Positions 1 to 9,049 are shown, counted from the stretch's first letter. The stretch is 64,000 nt of DNA from Leptotrichia hongkongensis (GCF_041538065.1 NZ_JBGORW010000007.1:62001-126000), one strand, 5' to 3'. Notes: generated by a model not told the origin, from the sequence alone. A program made the numbers and translations.

Positions 1-225
1 GTTGCTTCAAAAATTAACAGTATGCTGGAAGATGAAGGAATAAGAGCAACAGTAGAAGCAGTAGACATAAAATCACTTGAAAGCATAATAGATCAAGTTG
101 ATGTTTATGTGACAATAGTTCCAGGATCTCAAACTTATGATAAGCCAATGATAAATGGAATTAAATTTTTAACAGGAATGGGAATGGCAGAAGAATTTGA
201 AAAATTAAAAGAATTGCTAAAATAA
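1..225 (+). CDS. PTS galactitol-type EIIB component (5' end outside window)
   Basis: C-terminal 74 residues of a small cytoplasmic phosphocarrier. The frame is open to the window edge, so the first visible ATG at 22 is internal. The visible part starts with VASKINS, which normally follows directly after the CGTG phosphocysteine loop of galactitol-family EIIB, so the active-site Cys should lie just upstream. It ends with the predicted helix FEKLKELLK. EIIB passes phosphate from EIIA to the incoming sugar on EIIC. The EIIC gene follows 31 bp downstream behind a TTAGGAGG ribosome binding site, so the two were one operon. Family assignment rests on length, this N-terminal context and the neighbour. 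Confidence 0.75.
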   Translation, partial: VASKINSMLEDEGIRATVEAVDIKSLESIIDQVDVYVTIVPGSQTYDKPMINGIKFLTGMGMAEEFEKLKELLK

Positions 226-256
226 TATTGGCGATAAATTTTAGGAGGTAACAAAA

Positions 257-981
257 ATGTTTGGAAATATTTTAAACTATATTTTAGGATTGGGTGCAGC
301 AATCTTTTTACCTATAATAATGATAATAATAGGATTGATAATAAAAATGAAATTTAAAAGAGCAATAGTTTCAGGATTAACATTAGGAGTCGCTTTTACT
401 GGAATGAATGTAGTATTAGGTTTTATGTTTGATACTATAAGTCCAGTGGCTTCGGCTTTTGTTGAAAAAACAGGTATTCAGTTAAATATAATTGATGTAG
501 GATGGTCTCCTATGTCTGCGATTGCGTGGGCTTGGCCTTATGCTTTATTCATGTTCCCTTTACAAATAGGAATTAATCTTTTAATGCTTGTATTTAAACA
601 AACAAATATATTAAATGTAGACTTGTGGAATGTGTGGGGGAAAATTTTTACAGCTACAATGGTAGCAGCAATTACAGGAAATATTGCATTAGGTTTTATT
701 GCGGCGGCAGTTCAAGTTATAGTTGAATTAAAAATAGGAGAAGCTACTCAAAAGAGAACTCAAGAAATAACTGGAATACCAGGAGTTACTTGTACTCACT
801 ATATGACATTGCAATGTGTAATAATGGAGCCTGTAAACAAATTATTAGATTATATTCCTTTATTTAAATTAGATGGGCAATTGCAAATGGACTGGCGGCT
901 AAAATACCAGGAATTATTGCGTTAGTATTATTTTTTGGATTATTCTATATATTCGTAAAAAATATGAAAAATCAAGCTTAG
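257..981 (+). pseudogene. PTS galactitol-type EIIC, internally deleted and frameshifted
   Basis: The N-terminal half of a sugar-transporting membrane EIIC is intact for about 205 residues: hydrophobic helices, then GIPGVTCTHYMTLQ and NKLLDYIP, all typical of the GatC family. After LLDYIPLFKLD the frame runs into unrelated residues and stops at 923-925. In another frame, from about 877 to the TAG at 979-981, the DNA encodes a hydrophobic C-terminal tail (AKIPGIIALVLFFGLFYIF, then VKNMKNQA). Family members are usually around 420-460 residues, so roughly 200 codons are missing and the two ends are out of frame. The permease is probably non-functional. The ribosome binding site is intact, so a truncated protein could still be made. 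Confidence 0.75.
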
Positions 982-1010
982 TAATAAAATTTTAATAGAA
1001 GGTGATACAA

Positions 1011-1670
1011 ATGTTAGAAAATTTGAAAAGAGAAGTTATAAAAGCGGCACAAGATGGCCAAAGACTTGACTTGTGTAAACATAAATCAGGAAATTTTAGC
1101 ATAAGAGATAAGGAAACAGGGTATGTAGTAGTCACTCCGTCGGGTGTAAATAGAGAAGAATTGACAGTGGACGATATATGTGTATTAACAGTAGATGGAG
1201 AGCTGATAGAAGTTAAAAATGGTAGAAGACCATCAAGTGAAACTATGATGCATTTGGAAGTGTATAAAGCACGTAGAGATATAATGGCAATTGTTCATAC
1301 ACATTCAAAAATGGCAACTTCTTTTGCAGTATTAAATAAACCTATACCAGCGATTATCTATGAAGTTGCGACATTTGGTCTAAAGGATGCTGTTGTGCCA
1401 GTAGCACCGTATGCAAGACCTGGAACTGTGGAACTGGCAAAAAGTGTAATTGAACCTGTAAAAAGAGCAGATATATTCTTGCTTGAAAAACATGGTGTTG
1501 TAGCTTGTGGAACTGATATGTATGAAGCCTTTTTGAGAGCACAGTATGTAGAAGAATTGGCAGAAGTTTACTATTACACTTTATTAATAAACAAAGGTAA
1601 TGAGCCAGCCAGTTTTTCTCCAGAAGAACTGGAAAGATGGAAATATCCAGAAAAATTGGAAAAAAAATAG
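1011..1670 (+). CDS. Class II aldolase (FucA/AraD family)
   Basis: 219-residue zinc aldolase or epimerase of the L-fuculose-1-phosphate aldolase family, which cleaves a phosphorylated ketose to dihydroxyacetone phosphate and an aldehyde. Visible motifs: SGNFSIRD near residue 29, VTPSG, SSETMMHLEVYKARRD with the catalytic Glu, the IVHTHS zinc-ligand pair and the late HGVVACG. An in-frame GTG lies 9 bases upstream at 1002, but AGAAGG sits just before the ATG at 1011, so ATG is preferred. The gene lies between the PTS genes and the DhaK/DhaL pair and is probably co-transcribed with them. The substrate cannot be deduced from sequence alone. Confidence 0.85.
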   Translation: MLENLKREVIKAAQDGQRLDLCKHKSGNFSIRDKETGYVVVTPSGVNREELTVDDICVLTVDGELIEVKNGRRPSSETMMHLEVYKARRDIMAIVHTHSKMATSFAVLNKPIPAIIYEVATFGLKDAVVPVAPYARPGTVELAKSVIEPVKRADIFLLEKHGVVACGTDMYEAFLRAQYVEELAEVYYYTLLINKGNEPASFSPEELERWKYPEKLEKK

Positions 1671-1685
1671 GAAGAGGACTGTATC

Positions 1686-2693
1686 ATGAAAAAAATAATA
1701 AATGAACCTGAAAATTTTGTAAAAGAGATGGTAGAAGGAATAGTAGCTGCCCATAGTGATAAAATACAGTTGCTAAATGATGATATAAGAGTGCTGATAA
1801 GAAGAGATAATCCTAAAAAAAATAAAGTAGGAATCGTCACAGCAGGAGGAAGTGGGCATCTTCCAACATTCTTGGGATATGTAGGAGAAGGAATGCTTGA
1901 TGGATGTGCAATAGGAAATGTATTTGCTTCACCTTCATCACAGAAAATGTTTGATATGATAAAAGCATGTGATTTTGGAAAAGGAGTTTTGTGTCTGTAT
2001 GGAAATTATGGTGGAGACAAGATGAATTTCAATATGGCATGTGAGCTAGCTGAATTTGAAGATATAAAAACAGCAAATGTGTTAGTTAAAGATGACGTTG
2101 CCTCAGCGCCTTACGAAAAAAAGGATACAAGAAGAGGTGTGGCAGGGATGCTTTATGCTTTTAAAATTGCAGGAGCAGCAGCAGATGAAGGTCTAGAATT
2201 GGAAGAAGTTAGCAAAATTACTCAAAATGCTTTAGAAAATATAAAAACAATGGGAGTAGCTTTATCTCCATGTATAGTTCCTGAAGTTGGAAAACCTACT
2301 TTTAGTATAGAAGATGACAAAATAGAAATAGGTATGGGAATACATGGAGAGCAAGGTATTGAAGTAAGGGAAATGCTAAAGGCAGATGAAATAGCGGATT
2401 TGATATTTACAAAAATAAATGAAGAGTTAGAACTAAAATCAGAAGATGAAGTTTCTGTAACTGTAAATGGATTGGGTGCAACTCCTTTAGAAGAACTTTA
2501 CATTGTATATAATAGAATTTATAAAATTTTAAAAGAAAAAAATGTAAAAATAATAAAACCACATATAGGAGAATTTGCTACTTCTATGGAAATGGCGGGA
2601 TTATCAATAACAATTTTTAAATTGAATGTGGAAACTAAAAGATTATTATTAAAAGAAGCAATTACACCGTTTTATACTAATGTGAATAAGTAA
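1686..2693 (+). CDS. dhaK: DhaK-type dihydroxyacetone/ketose kinase, substrate-binding subunit
   Basis: 335 residues with the complete DAK1 (DhaK) fold. TAGGSGHLPTFLGYVGEG forms the phosphate/ketose-binding loop, GNYGGDKMNF follows, and MGIHGEQG near residue 219 holds the His that forms a hemiaminal with the ketose in E. coli DhaK. It follows the aldolase by 15 bp and precedes dhaL by 21 bp. The partner subunit DhaL supplies the nucleotide. No DhaM phosphotransfer gene is visible here. The linked PTS and aldolase suggest a role in phosphorylating a C3 or C4 ketose in a sugar-alcohol pathway. Kinase family is clear; substrate is inference. Confidence 0.88.
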   Translation: MKKIINEPENFVKEMVEGIVAAHSDKIQLLNDDIRVLIRRDNPKKNKVGIVTAGGSGHLPTFLGYVGEGMLDGCAIGNVFASPSSQKMFDMIKACDFGKGVLCLYGNYGGDKMNFNMACELAEFEDIKTANVLVKDDVASAPYEKKDTRRGVAGMLYAFKIAGAAADEGLELEEVSKITQNALENIKTMGVALSPCIVPEVGKPTFSIEDDKIEIGMGIHGEQGIEVREMLKADEIADLIFTKINEELELKSEDEVSVTVNGLGATPLEELYIVYNRIYKILKEKNVKIIKPHIGEFATSMEMAGLSITIFKLNVETKRLLLKEAITPFYTNVNK

Positions 2694-2714
2694 TTTTAGG
2701 AAGGACAGGTAGTT

Positions 2715-3353
2715 ATGGATATAAATGATGTAAAATTAATTACAGAAAATATACTTCAATTAATAAAAGAAAACAGAGATTATTTACTTGATTTGGACAG
2801 CCAATTTGGAGATGGAGATTTGGGAATATCAATGGTTCAAGGATTTTCTAGAGTAAAGGATTATTTAGGAACTTCCGAAGAAAAAGATTTAGGGAAATTG
2901 TTTTTTAAGATGGGAATGACCTTTAATGAGTCAGCTCCTTCGTCATTAGGAACGATTATTTCATTTTGGCTTTTAGGAATAGGTGGGAGTTTAAAAGGAA
3001 AAGAAAATGCGGATAAAAATGATATGAAAATAGCATTGGAAAATGGAATTAGCAAGTTAAAAGAAAGAGCAAATTCGAAGGAAAACGAGAAAACAATCCT
3101 AGATTCACTGTCTCCTGCTACAAAAGCTTTTGAGAGAAATACAGACGAGGAAAAAACAGTATTAGAAATTTTAAAAGAAGCGAGTGACGCTGCATCGAAT
3201 GGAAGTGAGGCAACAAAAAATATGCTGCCAGTCCATGGAAGAGCGGCTTATCATGGAGAAAAAACCATAGGACATGTAGATGGAGGCTCTTATGTGGGTA
3301 AATTGATATTTGAGGGAATTTATAATTATTATAAAGAAAAATATGGAAACTGA
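2715..3353 (+). CDS. dhaL: DhaL-type kinase nucleotide-binding subunit
   Basis: 212-residue all-helical DAK2 domain that carries the ADP/ATP and magnesium used by DhaK. The metal-binding aspartates are seen in LDLDSQFGDGDLG (D28, D33, D35), matching D30/D35/D37 of E. coli DhaL. APSSLGTI corresponds to the nucleotide-binding serine-rich loop, and HGRAAYHGEKTIGHVDGG is the conserved C-terminal region. The Leu after GDGD, where His is common, places it in a side branch of the family. Ribosome binding site AGGAAGG. It is the last gene of the PTS/aldolase/kinase operon, followed by a hairpin terminator at 3421. Confidence 0.85.
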   Translation: MDINDVKLITENILQLIKENRDYLLDLDSQFGDGDLGISMVQGFSRVKDYLGTSEEKDLGKLFFKMGMTFNESAPSSLGTIISFWLLGIGGSLKGKENADKNDMKIALENGISKLKERANSKENEKTILDSLSPATKAFERNTDEEKTVLEILKEASDAASNGSEATKNMLPVHGRAAYHGEKTIGHVDGGSYVGKLIFEGIYNYYKEKYGN

Positions 3354-3420
3354 ATTAAGTAAAAAATGAGATATTATAAAATAAAATTTATAAAGTCTTT
3401 GTTAAATTTCTTATTTTAAT

Positions 3421-3474
3421 ATACTGGCTTTCTTGAGTGGAAATCTGCTTTAGAAGGTCAGTATTGTTTTTGTT
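3421..3474 (+). terminator. Rho-independent terminator after dhaL
   Basis: A 13-bp stem (3421-3433 with 3452-3464, including two G.T pairs) with an 18-base loop is followed by TGTTTTTG. It lies 68 bp after the dhaL stop. The rest of the 365-bp gap up to leuS is A+T-rich and holds only a candidate leuS promoter. Confidence 0.7.
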
Positions 3475-3621
3475 GCAATATAATAAATTTATTCTGAAAT
3501 AAGAGTTGGTTATTTTATTGCTAATTACATATTTTTACTTCAATTTTTAAGTATGTTAACAATATTTTGCAATAGATAATATAAAATTATAAAACAGGAG
3601 TTATTTTTATAAAATTATCTT

Positions 3622-3649
3622 TTGAAAAATCTATTAAATATGATAAAAT
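3622..3649 (+). promoter_or_regulatory. Candidate promoter of leuS
   Basis: TTGAAA at 3622-3627, a 16-base spacer and TAAAAT at 3644-3649, about 70 bp before the leuS ATG. No T-box core was seen in the leader, so tRNA-responsive attenuation is not supported. Confidence 0.4.
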
Positions 3650-3718
3650 AATAAATATTATAAGTTAAGTTTTGAAAATAAATGATAGAACTAAATACTA
3701 AAAAATTGGAGGAAAGCA

Positions 3719-6397
3719 ATGATAAAGGAATACAAACCGTCGGAAATTGAGAAAAAGTGGCAAGACAAATGGTTTGAAGGAGATGTTTTTAAATCGGAAA
3801 ATAAAGTTGATGGTAAAGAGAATTATTATGTACTTGAGATGTTTGCGTATCCATCTGGAAAGCTTCATGTTGGGCATTTGAGAAATTATGCGATTGGAGA
3901 TGCGATTGCTAGATATAAGAAGATGAAGGGGTTTAATGTGTTGCATCCATTTGGGTGGGACAGTTTTGGATTACCTGCGGAAAATGCTGCAATTGACAAC
4001 GGGGCACATCCTGGGAAATGGACAAAGGCTAATATTGACAATATGAGAAGACAGATGAAGCTTATGGGGCTTTCTTATGACTGGGACAGAGAACTTAGCA
4101 CTTATACTCCAGAATACTATAAATGGAATCAGAATTTTTTTATCGAGATGTATAAAAAAGGGCTTGTTTATAAGAAAAAATCTTATGTAAACTGGTGTCC
4201 AGACTGTAATACTGTGCTTGCAAATGAGCAGGTTGAAGGTGGAAAATGCTGGCGTCACGGTAAAACTGATGTAATTCAAAAGGAACTTTCGCAATGGTAT
4301 TTCAAAATTACAGAATATGCAGAAGAATTACTGCAAGGACATGAAGAACTTAGAGGTCATTGGCCTGAACAGGTGCTTGCTATGCAGAAAAACTGGATTG
4401 GAAAATCAACAGGAGCGGAAGTAGACTTTATTTTGGACTTTGATTATAAAGGGAATAATGAGAATATTGTAAAAAATGAAAAAGGTGAAGTTGTAATAAC
4501 TGTGTTTACTACGAGAGCGGACACGTTATTTGGGGCGACTTACTTGACTTTGGCACCTGAACATCCGTTAGTGGAAGAGGTTATTTTGAAGCAAAATCCT
4601 GAAATTAGGGGAAAAGTTGAGGCTATGATTAATGAGGATAAAATTAGCCGTACTGCTGAAGATAAGGAAAAAGAGGGTGTATTTACAGGACTTTATGTTA
4701 TAAATCCAATAAATAATGTAAAAGTACCTTTATGGATTGGAAACTATGTATTAATAGATTATGGGACTGGAGCGGTTATGGCTGTGCCTGCTCATGATGC
4801 AAGAGACTTGGCTTTTGCAAAAAAATATGACTTGCCAATTAAAATTGTGGTAAATCCTGTGGATAAAGATGGGAATGTGCATGAATTAACGCTTGAGGAA
4901 ACATTTGAAAATATCTTTACTGGAAATGGAATTATGACTAATTCTGGAGAATTTGATGGAATTTCAAATGAAGATGGAAAAATCAAGATTGTAGAAAAGC
5001 TGGAAAAATTAGGAAAAGGTAAGGCAACTGTAAATTATAGGCTTCATGACTGGCTAATCAGCAGACAGAGATACTGGGGAACTCCAATTCCTGTGATTTA
5101 TGATGAAGATGGGAATATTTATTTGGAAGAAGAAGCAAACTTGCCTGTGAAACTGCCGACAGACATTGAGTTTAACGGAAAAGGAAATCCACTTGAAACT
5201 TCTGAGGAATTTAAAAATGTGATTTTGCCAAATGGGAAAAAAGGGAGAAGAGAAACTGACACAATGGATACTTTCGTTGATTCTTCATGGTATTACTTGA
5301 GATATTTAGATTCTCACAATGATAAAGAGCCGTTTAAAAAGGAAGATGCAGATAACTGGACTCCAGTTCATCAATATATCGGTGGAATTGAGCATGCAGT
5401 AATGCATTTACTTTATGCAAGATTTTTCCACAAATCATTAAGAGATTTAGGATATGTTGATACAAATGAGCCATTTAAGCGTCTTTTGACACAGGGAATG
5501 GTTTTAGGGCCTTCTTACTATTCTCAAAACGAAAGAAGATATTTATTCCCAAGAGAAGTGGAAATGAAGGATGGAAAGCCTGTTTCTAAGGAAACTGGAG
5601 AAGAATTGGCAACAAAAGTTGAAAAAATGAGTAAATCTAAAAATAATGGAGTAGATCCTGAAGAAATCGTCAAGGAATACGGAGCTGACTCTTCAAGAGT
5701 GTTCACATTGTTTGCCGCACCGCCTGAAAAAGAATTGGAATGGAATATGAACGGTCTTGCTGGAGCTTATAGATTTATAAACAGACTTTATCTGTTAATT
5801 TCGTCAACAGCTGATTTTGCTGATAAAAATGCATTAAAGGAAAACAATTATGGAATTAATCTAGACGCAAGAAGTGAAAAAGACAAGGAAATTCAGAAAA
5901 AATTACATCAGACAGTGAAAAAAGTTACAGACAGCATTGAGGACGATTTCCACTTTAATACAGCAATCGCTGCAATAATGGAACTTCTAAACGATATGAC
6001 AACTTACAAGCAAAATGTAATTGACAAAAACGACATTTCGTCAGAAAGTAAAAAAGTATGGCACGAAGTTCTTGAAAAAGTTATTCTGTTGCTTGCACCT
6101 TTTGCACCGCACATAGCGGATGAATTATGGAGTGATTTAGGAAATACAACTCTTACTTTTGAGGAAGAATGGCCAACATTTGATGAAAAATTAACTGTGG
6201 AAAACAACTTTAACTTAGTTTTACAAGTAAATGGAAAAGTAAGAGATATGATTCCTGCACAAATTGGAATTTCAAAAGATGATGCTGAAAAATTGGCATT
6301 TTCTTCAGAAAAAGTTCAAAAATTTGTTGATGGAAAAGAAGTTGTCAAGGTAATTGTTGTGCCTAATAAACTGGTTAATATTGTGGTAAAGGGATAA
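3719..6397 (+). CDS. leuS: Leucyl-tRNA synthetase
   Basis: 892-residue class Ia aminoacyl-tRNA synthetase that charges tRNA-Leu with leucine using ATP in the cytoplasm. The HIGH motif appears as LHVGH at residues 49-53. The zinc region is WCPDCNTVLANEQVEGGKCW. The CP1 editing domain includes TTRADTLFGATY and the GTGAVMAVPAHDARD loop. The KMSKS motif (EKMSKSKNNGVDP) lies near residue 637, followed by the helical anticodon-binding domain and the C-terminal domain (VNGKVRD). Length is normal for bacterial LeuRS. The start follows TTGGAGGAAAGCA. Two tRNA-Leu genes lie 9 kb downstream. Confidence 0.98.
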   Translation: MIKEYKPSEIEKKWQDKWFEGDVFKSENKVDGKENYYVLEMFAYPSGKLHVGHLRNYAIGDAIARYKKMKGFNVLHPFGWDSFGLPAENAAIDNGAHPGKWTKANIDNMRRQMKLMGLSYDWDRELSTYTPEYYKWNQNFFIEMYKKGLVYKKKSYVNWCPDCNTVLANEQVEGGKCWRHGKTDVIQKELSQWYFKITEYAEELLQGHEELRGHWPEQVLAMQKNWIGKSTGAEVDFILDFDYKGNNENIVKNEKGEVVITVFTTRADTLFGATYLTLAPEHPLVEEVILKQNPEIRGKVEAMINEDKISRTAEDKEKEGVFTGLYVINPINNVKVPLWIGNYVLIDYGTGAVMAVPAHDARDLAFAKKYDLPIKIVVNPVDKDGNVHELTLEETFENIFTGNGIMTNSGEFDGISNEDGKIKIVEKLEKLGKGKATVNYRLHDWLISRQRYWGTPIPVIYDEDGNIYLEEEANLPVKLPTDIEFNGKGNPLETSEEFKNVILPNGKKGRRETDTMDTFVDSSWYYLRYLDSHNDKEPFKKEDADNWTPVHQYIGGIEHAVMHLLYARFFHKSLRDLGYVDTNEPFKRLLTQGMVLGPSYYSQNERRYLFPREVEMKDGKPVSKETGEELATKVEKMSKSKNNGVDPEEIVKEYGADSSRVFTLFAAPPEKELEWNMNGLAGAYRFINRLYLLISSTADFADKNALKENNYGINLDARSEKDKEIQKKLHQTVKKVTDSIEDDFHFNTAIAAIMELLNDMTTYKQNVIDKNDISSESKKVWHEVLEKVILLLAPFAPHIADELWSDLGNTTLTFEEEWPTFDEKLTVENNFNLVLQVNGKVRDMIPAQIGISKDDAEKLAFSSEKVQKFVDGKEVVKVIVVPNKLVNIVVKG

Positions 6398-6454
6398 CGT
6401 TTAATAAAGGGAGAGGAATTTTTAAAAAGAAAAATTAAATTAGGGGTGATTAAG

Positions 6455-6664
6455 ATGACATATATTGCAGAAATAGAAAATAATAAAATAATTAATGAAT
6501 TTAAAAAAGCTGTAAAAAAAACTGGAAAAAGTGAAAGTGACGTTTTAGTTCAATTGATGGCTAAATTTGTTGAAGAAAATAAAATTGAAAAGAATTCAAT
6601 GGATATTCTATTTAATAAAATGGAAGAAAATAAAGATGTTTTTATCAGAATGCGTGATAAATAA
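6455..6664 (+). CDS. Putative antitoxin of a Doc-type toxin pair
   Basis: 69-residue charged protein with no domain I can name. It has an N-terminal stretch TYIAEIENNKIINEFKKAVK, then TGKSESDVLVQLMAKFVEEN, which looks like a short ribbon-helix-helix DNA-binding segment, and a charged tail. It overlaps the downstream Fic/Doc gene by one base (TAATG), the usual antitoxin-first arrangement. An in-frame GTG at 6446 lies inside AGGGGTG, which is itself the ribosome binding site, so ATG at 6455 is chosen. The antitoxin role is inferred from position, size and overlap. Confidence 0.65.
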   Translation: MTYIAEIENNKIINEFKKAVKKTGKSESDVLVQLMAKFVEENKIEKNSMDILFNKMEENKDVFIRMRDK

Positions 6665-7035
6665 TGATTAAATATTTTGAAGTTTGTGACATTTTAAAAA
6701 TACATAATAAAGTTTTAGAATTATCAGGTGGTTTAGAAGGATACAAGGATAAACCAGGAATAGAAAAAGTATGTGATTTTGTACAAAATGATTTATATTA
6801 TCCTGAATTTTTAGATAAATTAACATATATAATTTTTAGTATATCAAAAAATCACTTTTTTAATGATGGAAATAAAAGGACTTCTATTGCTGTTGGGGCA
6901 TATTTTTTGATAGAAAATGGCTATGACGAAAAAATAACAGAATATATTAGAGATATGGAAGATTTAGTTGTTGAGTTTGTAGAAAATAAAATTAACAGAG
7001 AAGATTTTAAAGAAAAATTGAAAAAGTATGTCTGA
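6664..7035 (+). CDS. doc: Doc-type toxin (Fic/DOC fold)
   Basis: 123 residues, the normal size for Doc. The active-site loop HFFNDGNKRTSIAVGAYFL near residues 73-91 matches the Fic/Doc signature HxFx(D/N)GNKR, with the catalytic His and phosphate-binding Asn and Lys-Arg present. Doc of phage P1 phosphorylates EF-Tu and halts translation; whether this protein phosphorylates or AMPylates is not shown by sequence, but its short length favours the Doc type. Upstream GLEGYKDKPGIEKVC corresponds to the conserved N-terminal region. It is translationally coupled to the putative antitoxin. The active site looks intact. Confidence 0.85.
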   Translation: MIKYFEVCDILKIHNKVLELSGGLEGYKDKPGIEKVCDFVQNDLYYPEFLDKLTYIIFSISKNHFFNDGNKRTSIAVGAYFLIENGYDEKITEYIRDMEDLVVEFVENKINREDFKEKLKKYV

Positions 7036-7061
7036 AATTAAAAAAATAGGAGGGAAACAAA

Positions 7062-7898
7062 ATGACTAAAATAGCAGTAACTGGAGTGACAGGAAATTTA
7101 GGTGGCATGGTTTCAAGATTGTGCAAAGAAAATGGAATAAAAGTGAGAAATTTGGCTAGAAATAAAGAAAAGGCTGAAAAAATGGGATTTTCTGATGTTT
7201 TTAAATCAAGTTACGATAAGTCAGAGGATACTGTAAAAGCACTTGAAGGAATTGATGTGCTTTTTATGGTGTCGGGTTCTGAAAATCCTGACCGTGTTCA
7301 GCAACATAAGGATTTTATTGATTCTGCTAAAACAGCTAGAGTGTCGCATATTGTTTATCTTTCATTTTACAATGCTTCAAAAAACTCCATATTTACATTG
7401 GGAAGAGATCATTATGCAACTGAGGAATACATTAAAGGAAATGGCTTTAAATATACATTTTTGAGAGATAATTTTTATGTGGATTTCTTTGTAGATATGT
7501 GCAGAGAGTACGGTGAAATAAAAGGGCCTGCTGGAAATGGTAAAGTTTCGGCTGTGGTGCGTTCGGATGTGTCAGAAGTGGCTGCTAAAATTTTGGAAAA
7601 TCCAGAAAAATGGGAAAATCATACTTTGAATATGACAGGACCTGAAGAATTGACAATGGAGGAAATTACAAAACTTGTAAGTAAATATTTAGGTAAAGAA
7701 ATTAAGTATATTCCTGAAACAGTAGAAGAGGCTTATGAATCACGTAAAATATGGAAAGCCGAACAATGGGAATATGATTCGTGGGTTTCGACTTATACGG
7801 CAATCGCTGAAGGTGAACAAGCTGGAATTTCAAATGATATTGAAAAAGTTTTGGGACGTAAAGCAACTTCATTGACTGAGTATTTGGAAATATTGTAA
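7062..7898 (+). CDS. NmrA/QorB-like NAD(P)-binding reductase
   Basis: 278-residue atypical short-chain dehydrogenase. The N-terminal Rossmann motif TGVTGNLGG (residues 7-15) is followed by VRNLARNKEKAEKMGF, the NADP-specifying region. Next come the central LEGIDVLFMVSGSE and SHIVYLSFYNAS segments. The late TGPEELTMEEITKLVSKYL is typical of NmrA-like quinone oxidoreductases such as QorB. These act on quinones or serve as redox sensors in the cytoplasm. Ribosome binding site GGAGGG. It stands alone between the toxin pair and a LysR gene, with a hairpin terminator about 150 bp downstream. Confidence 0.8.
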   Translation: MTKIAVTGVTGNLGGMVSRLCKENGIKVRNLARNKEKAEKMGFSDVFKSSYDKSEDTVKALEGIDVLFMVSGSENPDRVQQHKDFIDSAKTARVSHIVYLSFYNASKNSIFTLGRDHYATEEYIKGNGFKYTFLRDNFYVDFFVDMCREYGEIKGPAGNGKVSAVVRSDVSEVAAKILENPEKWENHTLNMTGPEELTMEEITKLVSKYLGKEIKYIPETVEEAYESRKIWKAEQWEYDSWVSTYTAIAEGEQAGISNDIEKVLGRKATSLTEYLEIL

Positions 7899-8045
7899 AA
7901 AGATGATTAGAAAATTTTGAAAGAAGAATTTGATAAAAGTTAGTGGGGTATTTTTGGGGGGAAAGTAGAATTTAAATTTGAGAAGAAAACATATTTTTTT
8001 AAAATTATCTAATAAAAAATATATAAAAATAAAGTTTCTTGATAA

Positions 8046-8074
8046 AGAGTCGGCTTTGAAGCTGGCTTTTTATT
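8046..8074 (+). terminator. Terminator between the NmrA-like gene and the LysR gene
   Basis: Stem AGTCGGCT (8048-8055) pairs with AGCTGGCT (8060-8067) through G.T wobbles around a four-base loop. It is flanked by AAAG and TTTT, which extend the stem, and followed by TATTG. Confidence 0.5.
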
Positions 8075-8134
8075 GTGTTAAAAAGCAAAAGAGATTTTTA
8101 AGTTGTAGAATAGAATTTGTTAAAAGGAGAAAAA

Positions 8135-9049
8135 ATGACATTACAGCAACTAAAATATGTAGTAACAGTCGCTGAAAAAGGGACATTAAGCGATGCAGCA
8201 AAAGAGCTGTTTGTTTCACAGCCAGCATTGACAAAAGCAATAAAAGAGCTGGAAGATGAGATGAATATAACCATTTTTAACAGGACAAATAAAGGAGTAA
8301 TTGTTTCACTTGAAGGAGATAGGTTTTTGGGATATGCTAGGCAAGTTTTGGAACAGACGGATTTATTGGAAGAAGAATATAAAAAAGGAAATAAGATAAC
8401 TCGTAGGTTTTCGGTATCAACTCAGCATTATTCGTTTGCAGTAAATGCTTTTGTGGATGTGATTAAGAAATTTGGAGAGAATAAGTATGATTTTACGCTT
8501 CGAGAAACACAGACTAATGAAATTATTGAAGATGTAAGTAAGAGAAAAAGTGAAATTGGAATTTTATATACTTCGGGAGCAAATAAAACTGTAATTGAGA
8601 AAATGATAAAAAGAAATAACTTGAAATTTATCGAGCTGTTTACTGCAAAGCCACATGTTTTTATTAGCTTTAATCATCCTTTAGCAAAAAAGGAAAGCAT
8701 TAGTCTTGAAGATTTGAAGGAATATCCATATTTGTCGTTTGAGCAAGGAGATTATAACTCTTTTTATTTTTCAGAAGAAATATTGAGTACACTTGATAGA
8801 GATAAAAATATAAAAGTAAGAGATAGAGCGACTTTGTTTAATTTGGCAGTTGGGCTTAACGGATACACTGTGAGTACAGGAATAATTAGTAAAGAGCTAA
8901 ATGGAGAAAATATTATTGCAAAACCGCTGGAAGTGGACGAGTATATGAAAGTTGGAATTATAATGCAGAAAAATATTGAACTGAGTGTTTATGGGAAAGT
9001 TTATGTAGAGGCTTTGAAGGAGCATTTGAAATATACAGAAATTCCATAA
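8135..9049 (+). CDS. LysR-family transcriptional regulator
   Basis: 304 residues. The N-terminal winged helix-turn-helix is clear (QLKYVVTVAEKGTLSDAAKE, then LFVSQPALTKAIKELEDEM), followed by FNRTNKGVIVSLEGDRFL and the linker helix. The rest is a periplasmic-binding-protein-like effector domain. An in-frame TTG at 8117 precedes AAAGGAG; ATG at 8135 follows that site with good spacing and is chosen. The methyltransferase gene 122 bp downstream on the same strand is a possible target. The effector cannot be read from the sequence, and no palindromic operator was confidently seen. Confidence 0.9.
   Translation: MTLQQLKYVVTVAEKGTLSDAAKELFVSQPALTKAIKELEDEMNITIFNRTNKGVIVSLEGDRFLGYARQVLEQTDLLEEEYKKGNKITRRFSVSTQHYSFAVNAFVDVIKKFGENKYDFTLRETQTNEIIEDVSKRKSEIGILYTSGANKTVIEKMIKRNNLKFIELFTAKPHVFISFNHPLAKKESISLEDLKEYPYLSFEQGDYNSFYFSEEILSTLDRDKNIKVRDRATLFNLAVGLNGYTVSTGIISKELNGENIIAKPLEVDEYMKVGIIMQKNIELSVYGKVYVEALKEHLKYTEIP

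Noticed and set aside
3475..3718. Possible T-box leader before leuS
   Set aside because: No T-box core sequence and no antiterminator-like pair could be found.
7978..8175. 65-codon open frame before the LysR gene
   Set aside because: It overlaps the LysR start in another frame, contains a terminator hairpin, and has no suitable ribosome binding site.
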